Shown here piece by piece: positions 16,623 through 26,923 of a DNA stretch of 64,000 nucleotides. Source of the DNA: Acinetobacter gyllenbergii CIP 110306 = MTCC 11365. GTDB lineage: Bacteria > Pseudomonadota > Gammaproteobacteria > Pseudomonadales > Moraxellaceae. The position numbers were made by a program, and so were the translations under genes. Location of the stretch: the NCBI RefSeq assembly GCF_000413855.1, contig NZ_ATGG01000027.1:55465-119464 (forward strand). Direction: 5' to 3'. Under the pieces are notes generated by a model. The model worked only from the letters and a program-made list of their open reading frames with translations, ran no database searches and was not told the DNA's origin. How positions within the stretch are numbered: position 1 is the first letter of the stretch; the number at the start of each line of letters is the position of its first letter.

Positions 16623-17019
16623 TTTTTTTATAGGCTTTATTCTCTGTTTGGGAGGTGCTACACACCTCCACGCACAGCAATTTGATCAATCTTATCAGCA
16701 GTGGAAGGCGCAGCAGCAAGCACGTGATCAGCAATTGGCGCAACAGCAGAACAATAACTATTACTTGGCTCGTCCAAGCCAGCAACACGCTTCAAAGCAA
16801 GTGTCATCATCTGTAAATATTCAGGGCGATAAAATCAGCTTGAATCAAGCGAATTTACAGCAATTACAGATGTTAAGTGGTGTGGGTGAAAAAAAGGCAC
16901 AGGCGATTATGGAGTATCGGCAAAAAAATGGTGCTTTTAAAAGCATTGATGAATTAATGAATATCAAAGGGATTGGGCCTAAACTACTTGAGAAAAATAA
17001 GAGCAAGCTCATGTTGTAA
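16591..17019 (+). CDS. comEA: ComEA-like helix-hairpin-helix DNA-binding protein
   Basis: A 142-residue exported protein with a signal peptide (hydrophobic residues 11-27, likely cut after HLHA). A Gln-rich linker of about 50 residues follows, then a C-terminal double HhH domain: LNQANLQQLQMLSGVGEKKA and FKSIDELMNIKGIGPKLLEK. This is the ComEA architecture, which pulls incoming double-stranded DNA into the periplasm during natural transformation. Acinetobacter is naturally competent, which fits. AGGAGAAAGAC before the ATG lies inside mazG, so the genes are translationally coupled. Other periplasmic HhH proteins exist, but the length and order favour ComEA. Confidence 0.85.
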   Translation: MKLPHLRSKLNFFIGFILCLGGATHLHAQQFDQSYQQWKAQQQARDQQLAQQQNNNYYLARPSQQHASKQVSSSVNIQGDKISLNQANLQQLQMLSGVGEKKAQAIMEYRQKNGAFKSIDELMNIKGIGPKLLEKNKSKLML

Positions 17020-17159
17020 ACTTGAAAATGTAAAAAACGGATTGATTAGATAGACTGAACTGTTGAAACTTCCAACAGAATAAATTGCCCTTTGTGTGTG
17101 TTAGAGCTATGATTAGCGACAAATTGTTATTTACGTCCTGACGTAGGAGACAGTGTCTT

Positions 17160-18614
17160 TTGCAAACTTTGCGTGCGTCAAAATGTGGTTTGTCCACAAC
17201 TCAACTTCCTTCCTCAATTTTAGATGTGATCGATAGTCTGACTAAAGCAGGCTACGAAGCATATATTGTGGGTGGTGGTGTTCGAGACATGATGTTAGGT
17301 CTTAATCCAAAGGATTTTGACGCGGTTACTAATGCTACACCAGCCCAAGTGAAAGAGGTTTTTGGTCGACGTTGCCGAATTATCGGACGACGTTTTGAGT
17401 TAGCACATGTATATTCTGGTCGCGAACTGATTGAGGTTGCGACCTTCCGTGCCCCACCGAAAAAAGCAGTCACCAGTGCCTCTGGGATGATTCTTCGTGA
17501 TAATAACTGGGGAACGATTGAGCAAGACTTTGCTCGTCGAGATTTTTCGATCAATACCTTGTATTACCAGCCACGTAAAGGCATCGTGCTTGATTTCTGC
17601 CATGCGGTGGATGATATCAATACGCGGACCTTACGCTTTTTGGGCGAGCCTGCACAGCGCTTTGAAGAAGATCCTGTGCGCATGTTGCGTGCTTTGCGAT
17701 TTGCGGCAAAATTAAATTTCCAGATCGATCAATCGATTCTTGATGTGTTTGATCCTGAGATGACGCAACTGTTGCGTGATGTTTCACCACATCGTTTATA
17801 TGATGAGTCGCAAAAGCTATTCACCATGGGACATCTCACCCGTGTATTACCGATGTTGATTGAGTTTGGTGTTTGGAAACAGTTGTTTGCTGAAATCCCA
17901 CCGAACCTGACCGCTTTTATCGACCGTGCAGCACGGAATACCGATCAACGCATTCAAATTGGTAAAACCATCAATCCTGCATTTTTCTATGCAGTATTGT
18001 TATGGAAACCGTTCTTGGAACGCTGTGATTTCTATTTGAACAAAGGGGTTGTGCCCGCAGAAGCGCGTGCACAAGCAGGTTTGGATGTGTTGAAGCGTCA
18101 AGCGACGCGAACCATCATTCCGCGTTTTGCTGAAACTTTTATTCGTGAAGTTTGGGAAATGCAAACCCGTTTGCTCAATCCAAAACCACAGCAAATTGAA
18201 GCTTTGGCTGGGCATGCACGTTTCCGTGCAGGCTTTGACTTTTTGCTGTTGCGTGAGAAGTCAGGTGATAGCAGTACTGAAGGTATGGGCGTTTGGTGGG
18301 AAACCTACCAAGAAATGACCACCGATCAAAAAGAGGCCGCGATTCGTCAATACAACCGTCAACGTAGTAAGACGCGTCGTAAAGCTGTTGAAGTTGATGA
18401 GCCGAAGACCGCTGAAATTGAGCCTTTGGTCAATGTACCTGAACCAAGAAGCCGTCGTGCCAAGAAAGAACGTGTCAGAGCGGATGAATCAAGCAGTCGT
18501 TTTATTGAAAAAGCAACTGCGGCTTCAGGTCAAATCAATGCGGACCACCCGATTCTCAAGCGTAAACGCGTTCAACGTGATCTTAGCCAAGTTGTTTTTG
18601 GGCCAACCCAATGA
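17160..18614 (+). CDS. pcnB: Polynucleotide adenylyltransferase (poly(A) polymerase I)
   Basis: PcnB adds 3' poly(A) tails that mark RNAs for decay. The nucleotidyltransferase core shows GGGVRDMMLGLNPKDFDAVT with the two catalytic Asp of DFD. The downstream head/neck has RRDFSINTLYY and EDPVRMLRALRFAAKL. This set and the long basic C-terminal tail (about 80 residues, RRRAKKERVR) separate PcnB from CCA-adding enzymes. The start is TTG at 17160 with AGGAG nine bases before. The length of 484 residues is usual. The stop overlaps the folK ATG as ATGA, the pcnB-folK-panBC order seen in many gammaproteobacteria. Confidence 0.94.
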   Translation: MQTLRASKCGLSTTQLPSSILDVIDSLTKAGYEAYIVGGGVRDMMLGLNPKDFDAVTNATPAQVKEVFGRRCRIIGRRFELAHVYSGRELIEVATFRAPPKKAVTSASGMILRDNNWGTIEQDFARRDFSINTLYYQPRKGIVLDFCHAVDDINTRTLRFLGEPAQRFEEDPVRMLRALRFAAKLNFQIDQSILDVFDPEMTQLLRDVSPHRLYDESQKLFTMGHLTRVLPMLIEFGVWKQLFAEIPPNLTAFIDRAARNTDQRIQIGKTINPAFFYAVLLWKPFLERCDFYLNKGVVPAEARAQAGLDVLKRQATRTIIPRFAETFIREVWEMQTRLLNPKPQQIEALAGHARFRAGFDFLLLREKSGDSSTEGMGVWWETYQEMTTDQKEAAIRQYNRQRSKTRRKAVEVDEPKTAEIEPLVNVPEPRSRRAKKERVRADESSSRFIEKATAASGQINADHPILKRKRVQRDLSQVVFGPTQ

Positions 18615-19099
18615 CCATTCGCAGTTATATCGGTCTAGGCAGTAACTTAGGCGATTCGCAGCAGATTCTGAGTGAGGCTGTTGCGAAGCTCGCGACCTTG
18701 GGAACTGTACAGGTATCACGACTTTATCAAAGTCCACCGATGGGGCCGCAAGACCAACCTCACTATTTAAATGCCGTTGTTCAACTGGACACTACATTAG
18801 CACCGCTTGCTTTACTTGATCAATTGCAACAATTTGAGCAAGAGTCTGGGCGTGTCCGTTTACGACGTTGGGGAGAGCGTACCCTTGATCTGGATTTACT
18901 GATCTATGGTCAAGAGCAGATCCAAAATGAACGTTTAACCGTGCCGCATATTGGTATTTTACAACGTGATTTTGTATTGCTTCCCTTATTGGATTTAGAT
19001 GCTCATTTGCAATTAAATGGTCATTCATTAAAAGATTTAGAACTGGTGCAGCAAGCAAACTTGACTGTAATAGCAGACCAGTCTTGGGCAACCGCTTAA
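18611..19099 (+). CDS. folK: 6-hydroxymethyl-7,8-dihydropterin pyrophosphokinase
   Basis: FolK transfers pyrophosphate from ATP to hydroxymethyl-dihydropterin in folate synthesis. At 162 residues it has the expected size. Signature stretches are YIGLGSNLGD at the N-terminus, MGPQDQPHYLNAVVQL and RWGERTLDLDLLIYG with the two metal-binding Asp of DLDLL, then VPHIGILQRDFVLLPL. It overlaps pcnB by four bases and is followed 40 bases later by panB. Confidence 0.95.
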   Translation: MTIRSYIGLGSNLGDSQQILSEAVAKLATLGTVQVSRLYQSPPMGPQDQPHYLNAVVQLDTTLAPLALLDQLQQFEQESGRVRLRRWGERTLDLDLLIYGQEQIQNERLTVPHIGILQRDFVLLPLLDLDAHLQLNGHSLKDLELVQQANLTVIADQSWATA

Positions 19100-19138
19100 G
19101 ACTGTTTCGTTCTGGAAACGCCTGTAGAGGACATCATC

Positions 19139-19948
19139 ATGATTAGTCTAAGTGACTTAAGAAAGTTTAAAGCCGAAGGACGCAAGTTCTCATGTCTTAC
19201 TTGCTATGATGCAAGTATGGCGAAAGCGATGGAATTGGCTGAAATTGATACGATTTTAATCGGCGACTCTCTAGGAATGGCGATTCAAGGCAGAGACTCT
19301 ACACTTCCTGTCACCGTTGAAGATATGGCTTACCATACCGCTGCTGTACGCCGTGGTAATGCGCATGCCTTAATCATGACTGATTTGCCATTCATGAGCT
19401 ATGCCACACTTGAAGATGGCTTGAAAAATGCCAAGACGGTGATGCAAGTCGGCGCACAAATGGTCAAAATCGAAGGTGGGGCTTGGCTCAGTGAACTGGT
19501 TACCGTGTTAACCCGTAATGGGATTCCGGTATGTGTACATTTAGGCTTAACCCCGCAATCTGTACATGTGTTTGGTGGTTATAAACTACAAGCAAGAACA
19601 CGCGAAGCAGCAGATCAATTGATTGCGGATTGCCAAGCAGTAGTTGATGCAGGTGCTGCGGTATTATTGCTTGAATGTGTTCCAGCTCAGCTCGGTAAAG
19701 AAATTGCTGAATTATTCCCGAATACGCCAGTGATTGGGATTGGTGCGGGCAATGAAACAGATGGTCAAGTGCTGGTGGTACAGGACATGCTTGGTTTGAC
19801 CTTTGGTCGCGTGGCACGTTTTGTTCGCAACTTTATGAAAGAGCAAGCAGGTGAAACTGCAATTGTTGATGCGTTTAAATCGTATCATGCCGCAGTGCAA
19901 GATCAGTCGTTCCCAGCCAAGGAACATACTTTTCAAGTTGAGCTTTAA
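19139..19948 (+). CDS. panB: Ketopantoate hydroxymethyltransferase
   Basis: PanB makes ketopantoate from 2-oxoisovalerate with methylene-tetrahydrofolate, the first step to pantothenate and CoA. The 269-residue TIM barrel shows TCYDASMAKAMEL, GDSLGMAIQGRDSTLPV with the metal-binding Asp, MVKIEGG, HLGLTPQSVHVFGGYK, LLLECVP and IGIGAGNETDGQVLV. It ends three bases before panC, so the two are one operon. Its folate dependence links it to the neighbouring folK. Confidence 0.97.
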   Translation: MISLSDLRKFKAEGRKFSCLTCYDASMAKAMELAEIDTILIGDSLGMAIQGRDSTLPVTVEDMAYHTAAVRRGNAHALIMTDLPFMSYATLEDGLKNAKTVMQVGAQMVKIEGGAWLSELVTVLTRNGIPVCVHLGLTPQSVHVFGGYKLQARTREAADQLIADCQAVVDAGAAVLLLECVPAQLGKEIAELFPNTPVIGIGAGNETDGQVLVVQDMLGLTFGRVARFVRNFMKEQAGETAIVDAFKSYHAAVQDQSFPAKEHTFQVEL

Positions 19949-19951
19949 TTC

Positions 19952-20797
19952 ATGAAAACTGAAACAACAATACAAGGCTTAACTGCGTCATTGGCACCTG
20001 CGCGTAGCTCAAAAAAATTGATTGGTTTTGTACCGACCATGGGGAACTTGCACGAAGGCCATTTGACTTTAGTGCGTGAAGCTAAAAAACTATGTGATGT
20101 GGTCGTGGTCAGTATTTTCGTCAACCCAATTCAATTTGGTGCAGGCGAAGATTTTGACAGTTATCCGCGGACTTTAGAGCAAGATAGCCGTTTATTGGCA
20201 GATGTCGGTTGCGATATTATTTTCGCCCCGACGGTTGAGCAAATGTATGGCACGCAACCACGATTGACCAACATCAGTGTCGGTCAAATTACCGATGACT
20301 TGTGCGGAAAATCACGTCCCGGTCATTTTGATGGTGTTGCGGTTGTGGTGACCAAACTATTCAATATCGTCCAACCAGATTTTGCTTTCTTTGGTCAAAA
20401 GGACTATCAGCAATTGGCGGTGATTCGTCAGTTGGTGCAAGACTTAAATATGTCATTGGAAGTGATTGGTGTGCCCATTGTCCGTGCTGAAGATGGTCTT
20501 GCTTTAAGCTCGCGTAATGGTTATTTGACTGAACAGCAACGTACTGTTGCACCGACGATTTACCAATTGCTTAAGCAAGCTGAACAGCAACTACATGAAG
20601 GGCAAGCTTTGTCACAAGTGTTAGCAAATATCTCGGCTCAATTGACACAGGCGGGTTTTGTTGTGGATTATGTGGAAGCTCGACAAACCAACTTGCAACC
20701 TATTCAGCAGTTTGATCAAAACTTGGTGCTATTTATTGCGGCCAAGCTTGGTTCAACACGGTTGATTGACAACCTACAAATCGACTTTAAAACATAA
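19952..20797 (+). CDS. panC: Pantothenate synthetase
   Basis: PanC joins pantoate and beta-alanine using ATP. The 281-residue protein has the nucleotidyltransferase signature [16 protein letters not shown] (HxGH-like), then [45 protein letters not shown] and the KMSKS-like ALSSRNGYL. It is normal in length. rapZ follows 21 bases later, so readthrough from panBC into the rapZ-npr-darP group is possible. Confidence 0.97.
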   Translation: MKTETTIQGLTASLAPARSSKKLIGFVPTMGNLHEGHLTLVREAKKLCDVVVVSIFVNPIQFGAGEDFDSYPRTLEQDSRLLADVGCDIIFAPTVEQMYGTQPRLTNISVGQITDDLCGKSRPGHFDGVAVVVTKLFNIVQPDFAFFGQKDYQQLAVIRQLVQDLNMSLEVIGVPIVRAEDGLALSSRNGYLTEQQRTVAPTIYQLLKQAEQQLHEGQALSQVLANISAQLTQAGFVVDYVEARQTNLQPIQQFDQNLVLFIAAKLGSTRLIDNLQIDFKT

Positions 20798-20818
20798 AAA
20801 AATGAAGGGCAAAACGCC

Positions 20819-21670
20819 ATGAAGCGTATTCTTATCGTTACAGGTCAATCCGGTTCAGGAAAGTCCTCTGCATTACAAGTGCTTGAAGATTTAGGCTATT
20901 ATTGTATAGATAACTTACCTTTGGCGTTATTGCCTGAAATTGTGGCAAAACTGGATCATGAGAATAATCTGGAGCAGCTCGCACTCGGGGTCGATATTCG
21001 AAGTACCCGCGCCGATATGCAAGAGTTTGATCATGTTTTTCAGCAATTACAGCGACATGGTACAGTTGACATTATTTATCTGACCACACAGGATCAGGAT
21101 TTAATTGCACGTTTTAGTGCATCTCGCCGTCCTCATCCTTTGGCAAGTCGCTTTAATAGTTTGTTGCAATGTATTCAGGAAGAGAAACAGCTTTTAATTC
21201 CGATACAATTTCGTTCTACAGTGCATATTGATACGACCGATAAAAGTGTTCATGATTTAAAACATATTTTATTGTCCAAGCTTGGGCAATCCGATAATTT
21301 GATCGTCATTTTACAGTCCTTTGGTTATAAGCATGGAATTCCATTGGATGCAGATTATGTATTTGACGTACGGCATTTACCAAATCCGCATTGGGATTTA
21401 GAATTACGCCGTTTTTCAGGTTTAGATGAACCTGTACGCCGCTTTTTGGAAGGCAGTCAACAAACCAATGAGATGTTTGAAGATATTTATACTTTCCTCG
21501 AAAAGTGGTTACCTGCTTTTGCAGAAGGGCATCGCCATTACATGACCATTTCGGTGGGATGTACTGGTGGGCAGCATCGTTCAGTTTATATCGTGGATAG
21601 ACTCAAACACGCCCTTGAGGCAAAATGGGCTGTCCAAATCTTACATAGAGAAATGAAGCACTGGTCATGA
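20819..21670 (+). CDS. rapZ: RNase adapter protein RapZ
   Basis: RapZ is a P-loop protein; in E. coli it delivers the sRNA GlmZ to RNase E and senses glucosamine-6-phosphate. Walker A is GQSGSGKSS at residues 9-17. [10 protein letters not shown] and the C-terminal [18 protein letters not shown] and [14 protein letters not shown] are family hallmarks, and the 283 residues match. The last four bases overlap npr. In enterobacteria it lies behind rpoN-hpf-ptsN; those genes are absent here and panC is the upstream neighbour. Whether Acinetobacter RapZ acts on GlmZ-like RNAs is unknown. Confidence 0.95.
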   Translation: MKRILIVTGQSGSGKSSALQVLEDLGYYCIDNLPLALLPEIVAKLDHENNLEQLALGVDIRSTRADMQEFDHVFQQLQRHGTVDIIYLTTQDQDLIARFSASRRPHPLASRFNSLLQCIQEEKQLLIPIQFRSTVHIDTTDKSVHDLKHILLSKLGQSDNLIVILQSFGYKHGIPLDADYVFDVRHLPNPHWDLELRRFSGLDEPVRRFLEGSQQTNEMFEDIYTFLEKWLPAFAEGHRHYMTISVGCTGGQHRSVYIVDRLKHALEAKWAVQILHREMKHWS

Positions 21671-21936
21671 TAGACACAACAATTGATGTAATTAATAAAC
21701 TCGGCTTACATGCGCGTGCATCTGGTAAACTGATCGAAGTGACGACCAAGTTCCGTTCTTCAATTCAAATTGGCAAGGGCGATAAGTTGGTTGATGCAAA
21801 AAATATTATGTCATTGTTGATGTTGGGTGCAGGTAAGGGCACCACATTAAGATTGGTCATCGAAGGTGCTGATGAAGAGCAAGCACTGGAAGAAATTCAA
21901 ACGCTGTTCGCAGCAAAATTTTATGAGGCAGAGTAA
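21667..21936 (+). CDS. npr: HPr-family phosphocarrier NPr of the nitrogen PTS
   Basis: An 89-residue HPr-fold phosphocarrier. The phosphorylated His15 is in [13 protein letters not shown], and the second conserved patch is [19 protein letters not shown]. Ser at the HPr Ser46 position (IMSLLML) is present, but I see no HPr kinase here. ATGA overlap with rapZ supports the NPr identity (PtsP-NPr-PtsN chain) rather than sugar-PTS HPr. In A. baumannii NPr has been linked to the GigA/GigB stress pathway, whose genes lie at 61120-62742. Confidence 0.92.
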   Translation: MIDTTIDVINKLGLHARASGKLIEVTTKFRSSIQIGKGDKLVDAKNIMSLLMLGAGKGTTLRLVIEGADEEQALEEIQTLFAAKFYEAE

Positions 21937-21938
21937 TA

Positions 21939-22472
21939 GTGGCACGTGGTCCCCAACGTTATACCGATGAAGATTTTGAGTCATTAGACGGGCGTGCGAG
22001 TCGAACCGAGCAAAAGAAAGCCGTACAACGCATGGCCGCTTTGGGCGAGCAATTGGCTCAACTAAACCCCAAGCAGATTCAAAAACTTCCTGTCGATGAA
22101 CGTTTAATTGATGCATTGCTTGAAGTGCAAAAAATCAGTTCATTTGAAGCACGTCGTCGTCAGTTTCAACGTGTTGGTAAGTTGTTGCGCAATGAAGATG
22201 AAACCACCATTTTGTCTTATCTCACGCCGCAACAAGGCGCGAAAAAACAAATGCAATTGATGCGTTGGGTGGATCGTATGATTGATCAAGGTGATCCAAT
22301 CATTAATGAATTTAGCAAAGTGTTTAATGCGTCGGAACGTCATACCTTACGTCAGCATGTATTGCGAATTCACCGTGACATCAAACAGCAAGTCAGTGAA
22401 GAAGAGTTAGAGGCGTCAAAACGCAAATTTGTGAACTATGTACAACAGGTCGCATTGTTATCTGAACAGTAA
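21939..22472 (+). CDS. darP: Ribosome biogenesis factor DarP (YjgA)
   Basis: A 177-residue helical protein that associates with the late 50S subunit. The start is GTG at 21939, two bases after the npr stop. Family features are RASRTEQKKAVQRMAALGEQL, the LIDALLEVQKISSFEARRRQ stretch, FQRVGKLLRNED and a Glu-rich C-terminal helix. It closes the rapZ-npr-darP group before a strong terminator. Confidence 0.93.
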   Translation: MARGPQRYTDEDFESLDGRASRTEQKKAVQRMAALGEQLAQLNPKQIQKLPVDERLIDALLEVQKISSFEARRRQFQRVGKLLRNEDETTILSYLTPQQGAKKQMQLMRWVDRMIDQGDPIINEFSKVFNASERHTLRQHVLRIHRDIKQQVSEEELEASKRKFVNYVQQVALLSEQ

Positions 22473-22482
22473 TTAGAACGTT

Positions 22483-22516
22483 AAAAAAAGAAGTTTCCGA
22501 GGAAACTTCTTTTTTT
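22483..22516. terminator. Bidirectional terminator after darP
   Basis: AAAAAAAGAAGTTTCC, loop GA, GGAAACTTCTTTTTTT lies between the convergent darP and acyl-CoA synthetase genes and has T-runs on both strands. Confidence 0.92.
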
Positions 22517-22525
22517 ATACGAGTA

Positions 22526-24169
22526 CTAGCTTCCAAACTCGCTGCTTGCCCGTTCCTTTGCCCATTCTCTTAAAATAAATTTCTGCAACTTTCCTGTTGA
22601 GGTCTTGGGAATCTCAGTAATCACCACATCTTTGGGAACTTTAAAGCGAGCCAGTTCTTTCTGACAATGCGCAATGATTTCTTCGGCAGAGACGGATGCG
22701 CCTTGTTTCAGTTCAATAAAGGCGCAGGGCACTTCTTGCCAGCGTGCGTCAGGTTTAGCGACCACGGCCGCTGTGAGCACCGCAGGATGGCGATATAGCA
22801 CATCTTCAACCTCTAAGGATGAAATATTTTCGCCACCCGAAATAATAATATCTTTGGAGCGATCGGTAATCTTGGCATAGCCATCTGCATGACTGACGGC
22901 TAAATCACCCGTATGAAACCATCCACCTTTAAAGGCTTCTGCTGTGGCTTGAGGGTTCTTTAAATAGCCTTTCATCACGATGTTGCCACGGAACATAATT
23001 TCTCCCATGGTCTGTCCATCATTGGGGACGGGTTGCATCGTTTCTGGATCAAGTACCCGCATACTATCCTGTAGTGGATAAGGTACACCTTGGCGAGAGT
23101 GGAGTTGTGCTTGTTCCTGAATGGATAAATCACTCCAACCTGCTTGAGAAGCACATAGTGCGGAAGGGCCATAGGTTTCAGTCAAGCCATAAACATGATT
23201 GACGTTAATGCCGATATTGCGCATGCCCTCAATGATTGCCACAGGTGGTGCGGCACCTGCGACCATGACTTCAACATCATGCTCAAAAGCCGCTCTCTGT
23301 TCGCTTGGTGCGTTGATCAGCATGGACAGCACAATTGGCGCACCACAGAAATAATCCACTTTATATACTGCGATGTATTTGAAAATTAATGCGGGATCGA
23401 CGCGACGCAAACAAATATTGGTACCGCCACTGGCAGCAATTGACCAAGCAAAGCACCAACCATTGCAATGAAACAGTGGTAAGGTCCAAAGGTACACCGC
23501 ACGAGGCTTCATGCCGCAGGCTAGGATATTACTGGCTGCATTCAAATAAGCACCACGGTGATGGTAGACCACACCTTTAGGATTGCCTGTCGTACCCGAG
23601 GTATAACTCAGGCTAATTGCATCCCATTCATCTTGCGGCAGTAGCCATTCAAACTCAGGATCACCGTGGGCTAACCATGATTCATACTCATATTGTCCAA
23701 GCGCAATCTGTTCGCCTTCAAATTCGGTATCAAAGACATCAATCACGATGATGTCTTGTGGTACCAGCGTGAGTGCTTCTGCTGCAACTTGGCGAAACTC
23801 AGGATCAACCAGCAGGACTTTGGCTTCTGCATGTTCGAGCATAAAAGCAATGGTTTTGGCATCGAGGCGAGTATTTAAGGTATTCAGTACTGCACCCGCC
23901 ATTGGTACCGCAAAATGCGCTTCAATCATGGCGGGGATGTTGGGTAAGAGCACTGAAACAGTATCGTTTTTTTGGATGCCCAAATTTGTTAATTGGTGTG
24001 CAAATTGACGACAACGCTGATACGTCTGTTGCCAAGTAATCTGACGATCAGCATGAATAATCGCCGCTTGCTGTGGGTAAATATAAGCTGCGCGTTCTAA
24101 ATAACGTAGCGGAGACAAGGCCACAAAATTGGCGGGGGTTTTGGGTAATTCATCATATGCACTGACCAT
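22526..24169 (-). CDS. AMP-forming acyl-CoA synthetase
   Basis: A 547-residue ANL-superfamily ligase that activates a carboxylic acid to its CoA thioester via an acyl-AMP. The A3 motif is SLSYTSGTTGNPKGVVYHHRG. VYGLTETYGPS is A5, and HTGDLAVSHADGYAKITDR with KDIIISGGENISS are A7/A8. The catalytic Lys near the C-terminus is in IPKTSTGKLQKF. Overall it resembles medium-chain or methylmercaptopropionate-type CoA ligases (AlkK/DmdB branch), but the acid cannot be read from sequence. AAGGAAG eight bases before the ATG supports the start. No neighbouring beta-oxidation gene helps. Confidence 0.88.
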   Translation of the reverse strand: MVSAYDELPKTPANFVALSPLRYLERAAYIYPQQAAIIHADRQITWQQTYQRCRQFAHQLTNLGIQKNDTVSVLLPNIPAMIEAHFAVPMAGAVLNTLNTRLDAKTIAFMLEHAEAKVLLVDPEFRQVAAEALTLVPQDIIVIDVFDTEFEGEQIALGQYEYESWLAHGDPEFEWLLPQDEWDAISLSYTSGTTGNPKGVVYHHRGAYLNAASNILACGMKPRAVYLWTLPLFHCNGWCFAWSIAASGGTNICLRRVDPALIFKYIAVYKVDYFCGAPIVLSMLINAPSEQRAAFEHDVEVMVAGAAPPVAIIEGMRNIGINVNHVYGLTETYGPSALCASQAGWSDLSIQEQAQLHSRQGVPYPLQDSMRVLDPETMQPVPNDGQTMGEIMFRGNIVMKGYLKNPQATAEAFKGGWFHTGDLAVSHADGYAKITDRSKDIIISGGENISSLEVEDVLYRHPAVLTAAVVAKPDARWQEVPCAFIELKQGASVSAEEIIAHCQKELARFKVPKDVVITEIPKTSTGKLQKFILREWAKERASSEFGS

Positions 24170-24229
24170 GTGTATTGCTTCCTTTCTGTTCTTTTCATTG
24201 ATTACTATTAAGCTAGTCTGACATTGAGT

Positions 24230-24249
24230 CTAAAGCATTTAGGCTTTAG
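24230..24249. promoter_or_regulatory. Inverted repeat upstream of the acyl-CoA synthetase gene
   Basis: CTAAAGC and GCTTTAG form a 7-bp perfect inverted repeat around ATTTAG, 60 bases upstream of the divergent synthetase start. It could be an operator for a fatty-acid-type regulator or a chance palindrome. Confidence 0.3.
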
Positions 24250-24357
24250 TCGGAGATGAATCTCGACTGATCTAGGGTTTTTCTGGTTCAGAGGTTTCAT
24301 CCACAGCTAAACCCGTGTAAAATCTTGGATACTTTTTTATCCGCCGTTTTTTATCTT

Positions 24358-24374
24358 TTGAGGCTGCGCCTCAA
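24358..24374. promoter_or_regulatory. Short perfect palindrome in the thrS leader
   Basis: TTGAGGCTGCGCCTCAA forms a 7-bp stem around TGC, 60 bases before the thrS ATG. thrS of E. coli is autoregulated through leader RNA structure. This hairpin is the most visible structure in the present leader, but it has no T-run and its role is a guess. Confidence 0.3.
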
Positions 24375-24434
24375 TACATAATCTCGCGGTGATATGCTCC
24401 TTCGTATAGGGCATCACTCCTTAAGGATTTTATT

Positions 24435-26357
24435 ATGCCAATCATTACTTTACCAAATGGTGATCAGAAACAGTTTGATCATCCGATTTCCGTGATGGAA
24501 CTTGCTCAGAGCATTGGTCCGGGTCTTGCAAAAAATACAGTTGCTGGCCGTATCAATGATCGTTTGGTGGATGCTTGTGATTTAATCACAGAAGATGCAA
24601 CAGTTCAGATTATTACCCCTAAAGATGAAGAAGGCTTAGAAATCATTCGTCACTCTTGTGCGCACTTGGTTGGACATGCAGTTAAGCAATTGTTCCCAGA
24701 AGCGAAAATGGTGATCGGTCCAGTGATCGAAGAAGGTTTCTACTATGACATCTGGATGCCACGTCCATTTACTTTGGATGATATGGCAGCAGTCGAAGAG
24801 CGCATGAAAAAGCTCATCGACCAAGATTATGACGTCATCAAAAAGATGACTCCACGTGATGAAGTGATTGCAGAATTCACAGCACGTGGCGAAGAATACA
24901 AATTACGCTTGATTGCAGACATGCCGAACGAAACACAAATGGGCTTGTACTACCATCAAGATTATTTGGATATGTGCCGTGGTCCGCACGTACCCAACAC
25001 TAAATTCTTGAAATCATTCAAACTCACTAAAATCTCTGGTGCTTACTGGCGTGGTGATGCGAAGAATGAACAGCTACAGCGTATTTATGGTACGGCTTGG
25101 GCGGACAAAAAGCAGTTAGCTGCTTATATCAAACGCATTGAAGAAGCTGAAAAGCGTGACCACCGTAAAATTGGTAAAGCTTTAGACCTGTTCCATATGC
25201 AAGAAGAAGCACCAGGTATGGTGTTCTGGCATCCGAACGGCTGGACCATTTACCAAGTGCTTGAACAATACATGCGTAAAGTTCAGCAAGACAATGGTTA
25301 CCAAGAAATCAAGACACCACAGATTGTTGATTTCACTTTGTGGGAAAAGTCTGGGCATGCGGCAAACTATGCTGAAAACATGTTTACGACGCATTCCGAA
25401 AGCCGTAACTATGCAGTGAAGCCAATGAACTGCCCATGTCACGTGCAAGTGTTTAACCAAGGTTTGAAATCTTACCGTGACTTACCAATTCGCTTGGCGG
25501 AGTTTGGTTCTTGCCACCGTAACGAGCCATCAGGTTCTTTACATGGCATTATGCGTGTTCGCGGCTTTACTCAAGATGATGCGCACATTTTCTGTACCAA
25601 AGAACAGATTGGTAAAGAAGTGGCTGACTTTATTAAACTGACTTTAGATGTTTATAAAGACTTTGGCTTTGAAGAAGTACAAATGAAATTGTCTACACGT
25701 CCAGAAAAACGTGTTGGAGATGATGCACTTTGGGACTTGGCTGAAAAATCTTTGGCGGATGCTTTAGATGATGCTGGCTTGGCTTGGGACTTACAACCAG
25801 GTGAGGGTGCATTCTATGGCCCGAAAATTGAATTCTCATTGAAAGACTGCTTAGGCCGTATCTGGCAGTGCGGTACAATTCAATGTGACTTCAACTTGCC
25901 AATCCGTTTAGACGCGTCTTATGTCACTGAAGACAATGATCGTGATCAGCCAGTCATGTTGCATCGTGCAATTCTTGGCAGTTTCGAGCGTTTTATTGGT
26001 ATACTAATTGAACACTATGCGGGTTTCATGCCACCTTGGCTTGCACCAATCCAAGCTTGTGTGATGAATATTACCGATTCACAAGCGGAAGCAAGTGAAC
26101 AAGTGGTCGCAAAACTCAAAGAAAATGGTCTTCGTGCCATTTCTGACTTGAGAAATGAAAAGATCGGATTTAAGATTCGTGAGCGTACCCTAGAGCGTAT
26201 TCCTTACCTTCTGGTTCTCGGTGATCGAGAAGTTGAAGAAGGTACAGTTAATGTGCGTACTCGCTCAGGAAAAAATTTAGGTACTATGTCAGTAGATGCA
26301 TTTATTGACTTAGTGAAATCTGCCGTTGCCGAACGTGGCCGGTATATCGTGGAGTAA
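24435..26357 (+). CDS. thrS: Threonyl-tRNA synthetase
   Basis: ThrRS charges tRNA-Thr. Its 640 residues hold a TGS domain (1-62, [16 protein letters not shown]), the editing domain with [11 protein letters not shown] and the later [12 protein letters not shown], and a class II core. In the core, [20 protein letters not shown] carries the zinc-ligand Cys and [19 protein letters not shown] is motif 2. [20 protein letters not shown] is motif 3, and a C-terminal anticodon-binding domain follows. AAGGA before the ATG supports the start. The stop is five bases before the AUU start of infC, the classical thrS-infC arrangement. Confidence 0.98.
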   Translation: MPIITLPNGDQKQFDHPISVMELAQSIGPGLAKNTVAGRINDRLVDACDLITEDATVQIITPKDEEGLEIIRHSCAHLVGHAVKQLFPEAKMVIGPVIEEGFYYDIWMPRPFTLDDMAAVEERMKKLIDQDYDVIKKMTPRDEVIAEFTARGEEYKLRLIADMPNETQMGLYYHQDYLDMCRGPHVPNTKFLKSFKLTKISGAYWRGDAKNEQLQRIYGTAWADKKQLAAYIKRIEEAEKRDHRKIGKALDLFHMQEEAPGMVFWHPNGWTIYQVLEQYMRKVQQDNGYQEIKTPQIVDFTLWEKSGHAANYAENMFTTHSESRNYAVKPMNCPCHVQVFNQGLKSYRDLPIRLAEFGSCHRNEPSGSLHGIMRVRGFTQDDAHIFCTKEQIGKEVADFIKLTLDVYKDFGFEEVQMKLSTRPEKRVGDDALWDLAEKSLADALDDAGLAWDLQPGEGAFYGPKIEFSLKDCLGRIWQCGTIQCDFNLPIRLDASYVTEDNDRDQPVMLHRAILGSFERFIGILIEHYAGFMPPWLAPIQACVMNITDSQAEASEQVVAKLKENGLRAISDLRNEKIGFKIRERTLERIPYLLVLGDREVEEGTVNVRTRSGKNLGTMSVDAFIDLVKSAVAERGRYIVE

Positions 26358-26362
26358 TAAAG

Positions 26363-26914
26363 ATTAAACAGCCTGACCGTAACCAACAACAAGGTGCTAA
26401 AAGTAACCGTCCTGCAATTAACGATGAGATCCGTGCGAAAGAAGTACGCCTCGTCGCTGCAGATGGGGAACAAAAAGGTGTTGTTTCATTAAATGAAGCA
26501 TTGCGTGCTGCAGAAGAAGCTAATCTTGACCTTGTTGAGATTGTGGCGAATGCAGAACCTCCTGTTTGTAAGATCATGGACTACAACAAGCACTTATTTG
26601 ACTTGAAACAGAAGCAAAAAGATGCGAAGAAAAAACAGCATCAAGTGCAAGTGAAAGAAATCAAGTTACGTCCAGCGACGGACGTAGGTGATTACCAAGT
26701 AAAATTGCGTGCAATTTTACGTTTCCTTGAAGAAGGAAATAAGGTGAAAATCACTTTGCGTTTCCGTGGTCGTGAGATGGCACACCAACAGCTTGGTTTA
26801 GCTCAATTACAAAAAATTGAAGCTGACGTTGCTGAGTTTGGTGTTGTTGAACAAGCTCCGAAGATGGAAGGCCGTCAGATGGGCATGTTACTTGGTCCGA
26901 AAAAGAAAAAGTAA
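26363..26914 (+). CDS. infC: Translation initiation factor IF-3 (AUU start)
   Basis: IF-3 monitors start-codon choice on the 30S subunit. No ATG fits the N-terminus. Reading from ATT at 26363 gives [20 protein letters not shown] and then the conserved [11 protein letters not shown], 183 residues in all. GGAG at 26351-26354, overlapping the thrS end, lies eight bases before this ATT. An AUU start is the known autoregulation device of infC, because IF-3 itself rejects AUU. An ATG-only search would call just the last 137 residues from 26501. Later marks are [19 protein letters not shown], the basic linker [19 protein letters not shown] and the C-terminal LRFRGREM. rpmI does not follow directly. 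Confidence 0.95.
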   Translation: MKQPDRNQQQGAKSNRPAINDEIRAKEVRLVAADGEQKGVVSLNEALRAAEEANLDLVEIVANAEPPVCKIMDYNKHLFDLKQKQKDAKKKQHQVQVKEIKLRPATDVGDYQVKLRAILRFLEEGNKVKITLRFRGREMAHQQLGLAQLQKIEADVAEFGVVEQAPKMEGRQMGMLLGPKKKK

Positions 26915-26923
26915 TTTTTTCTT

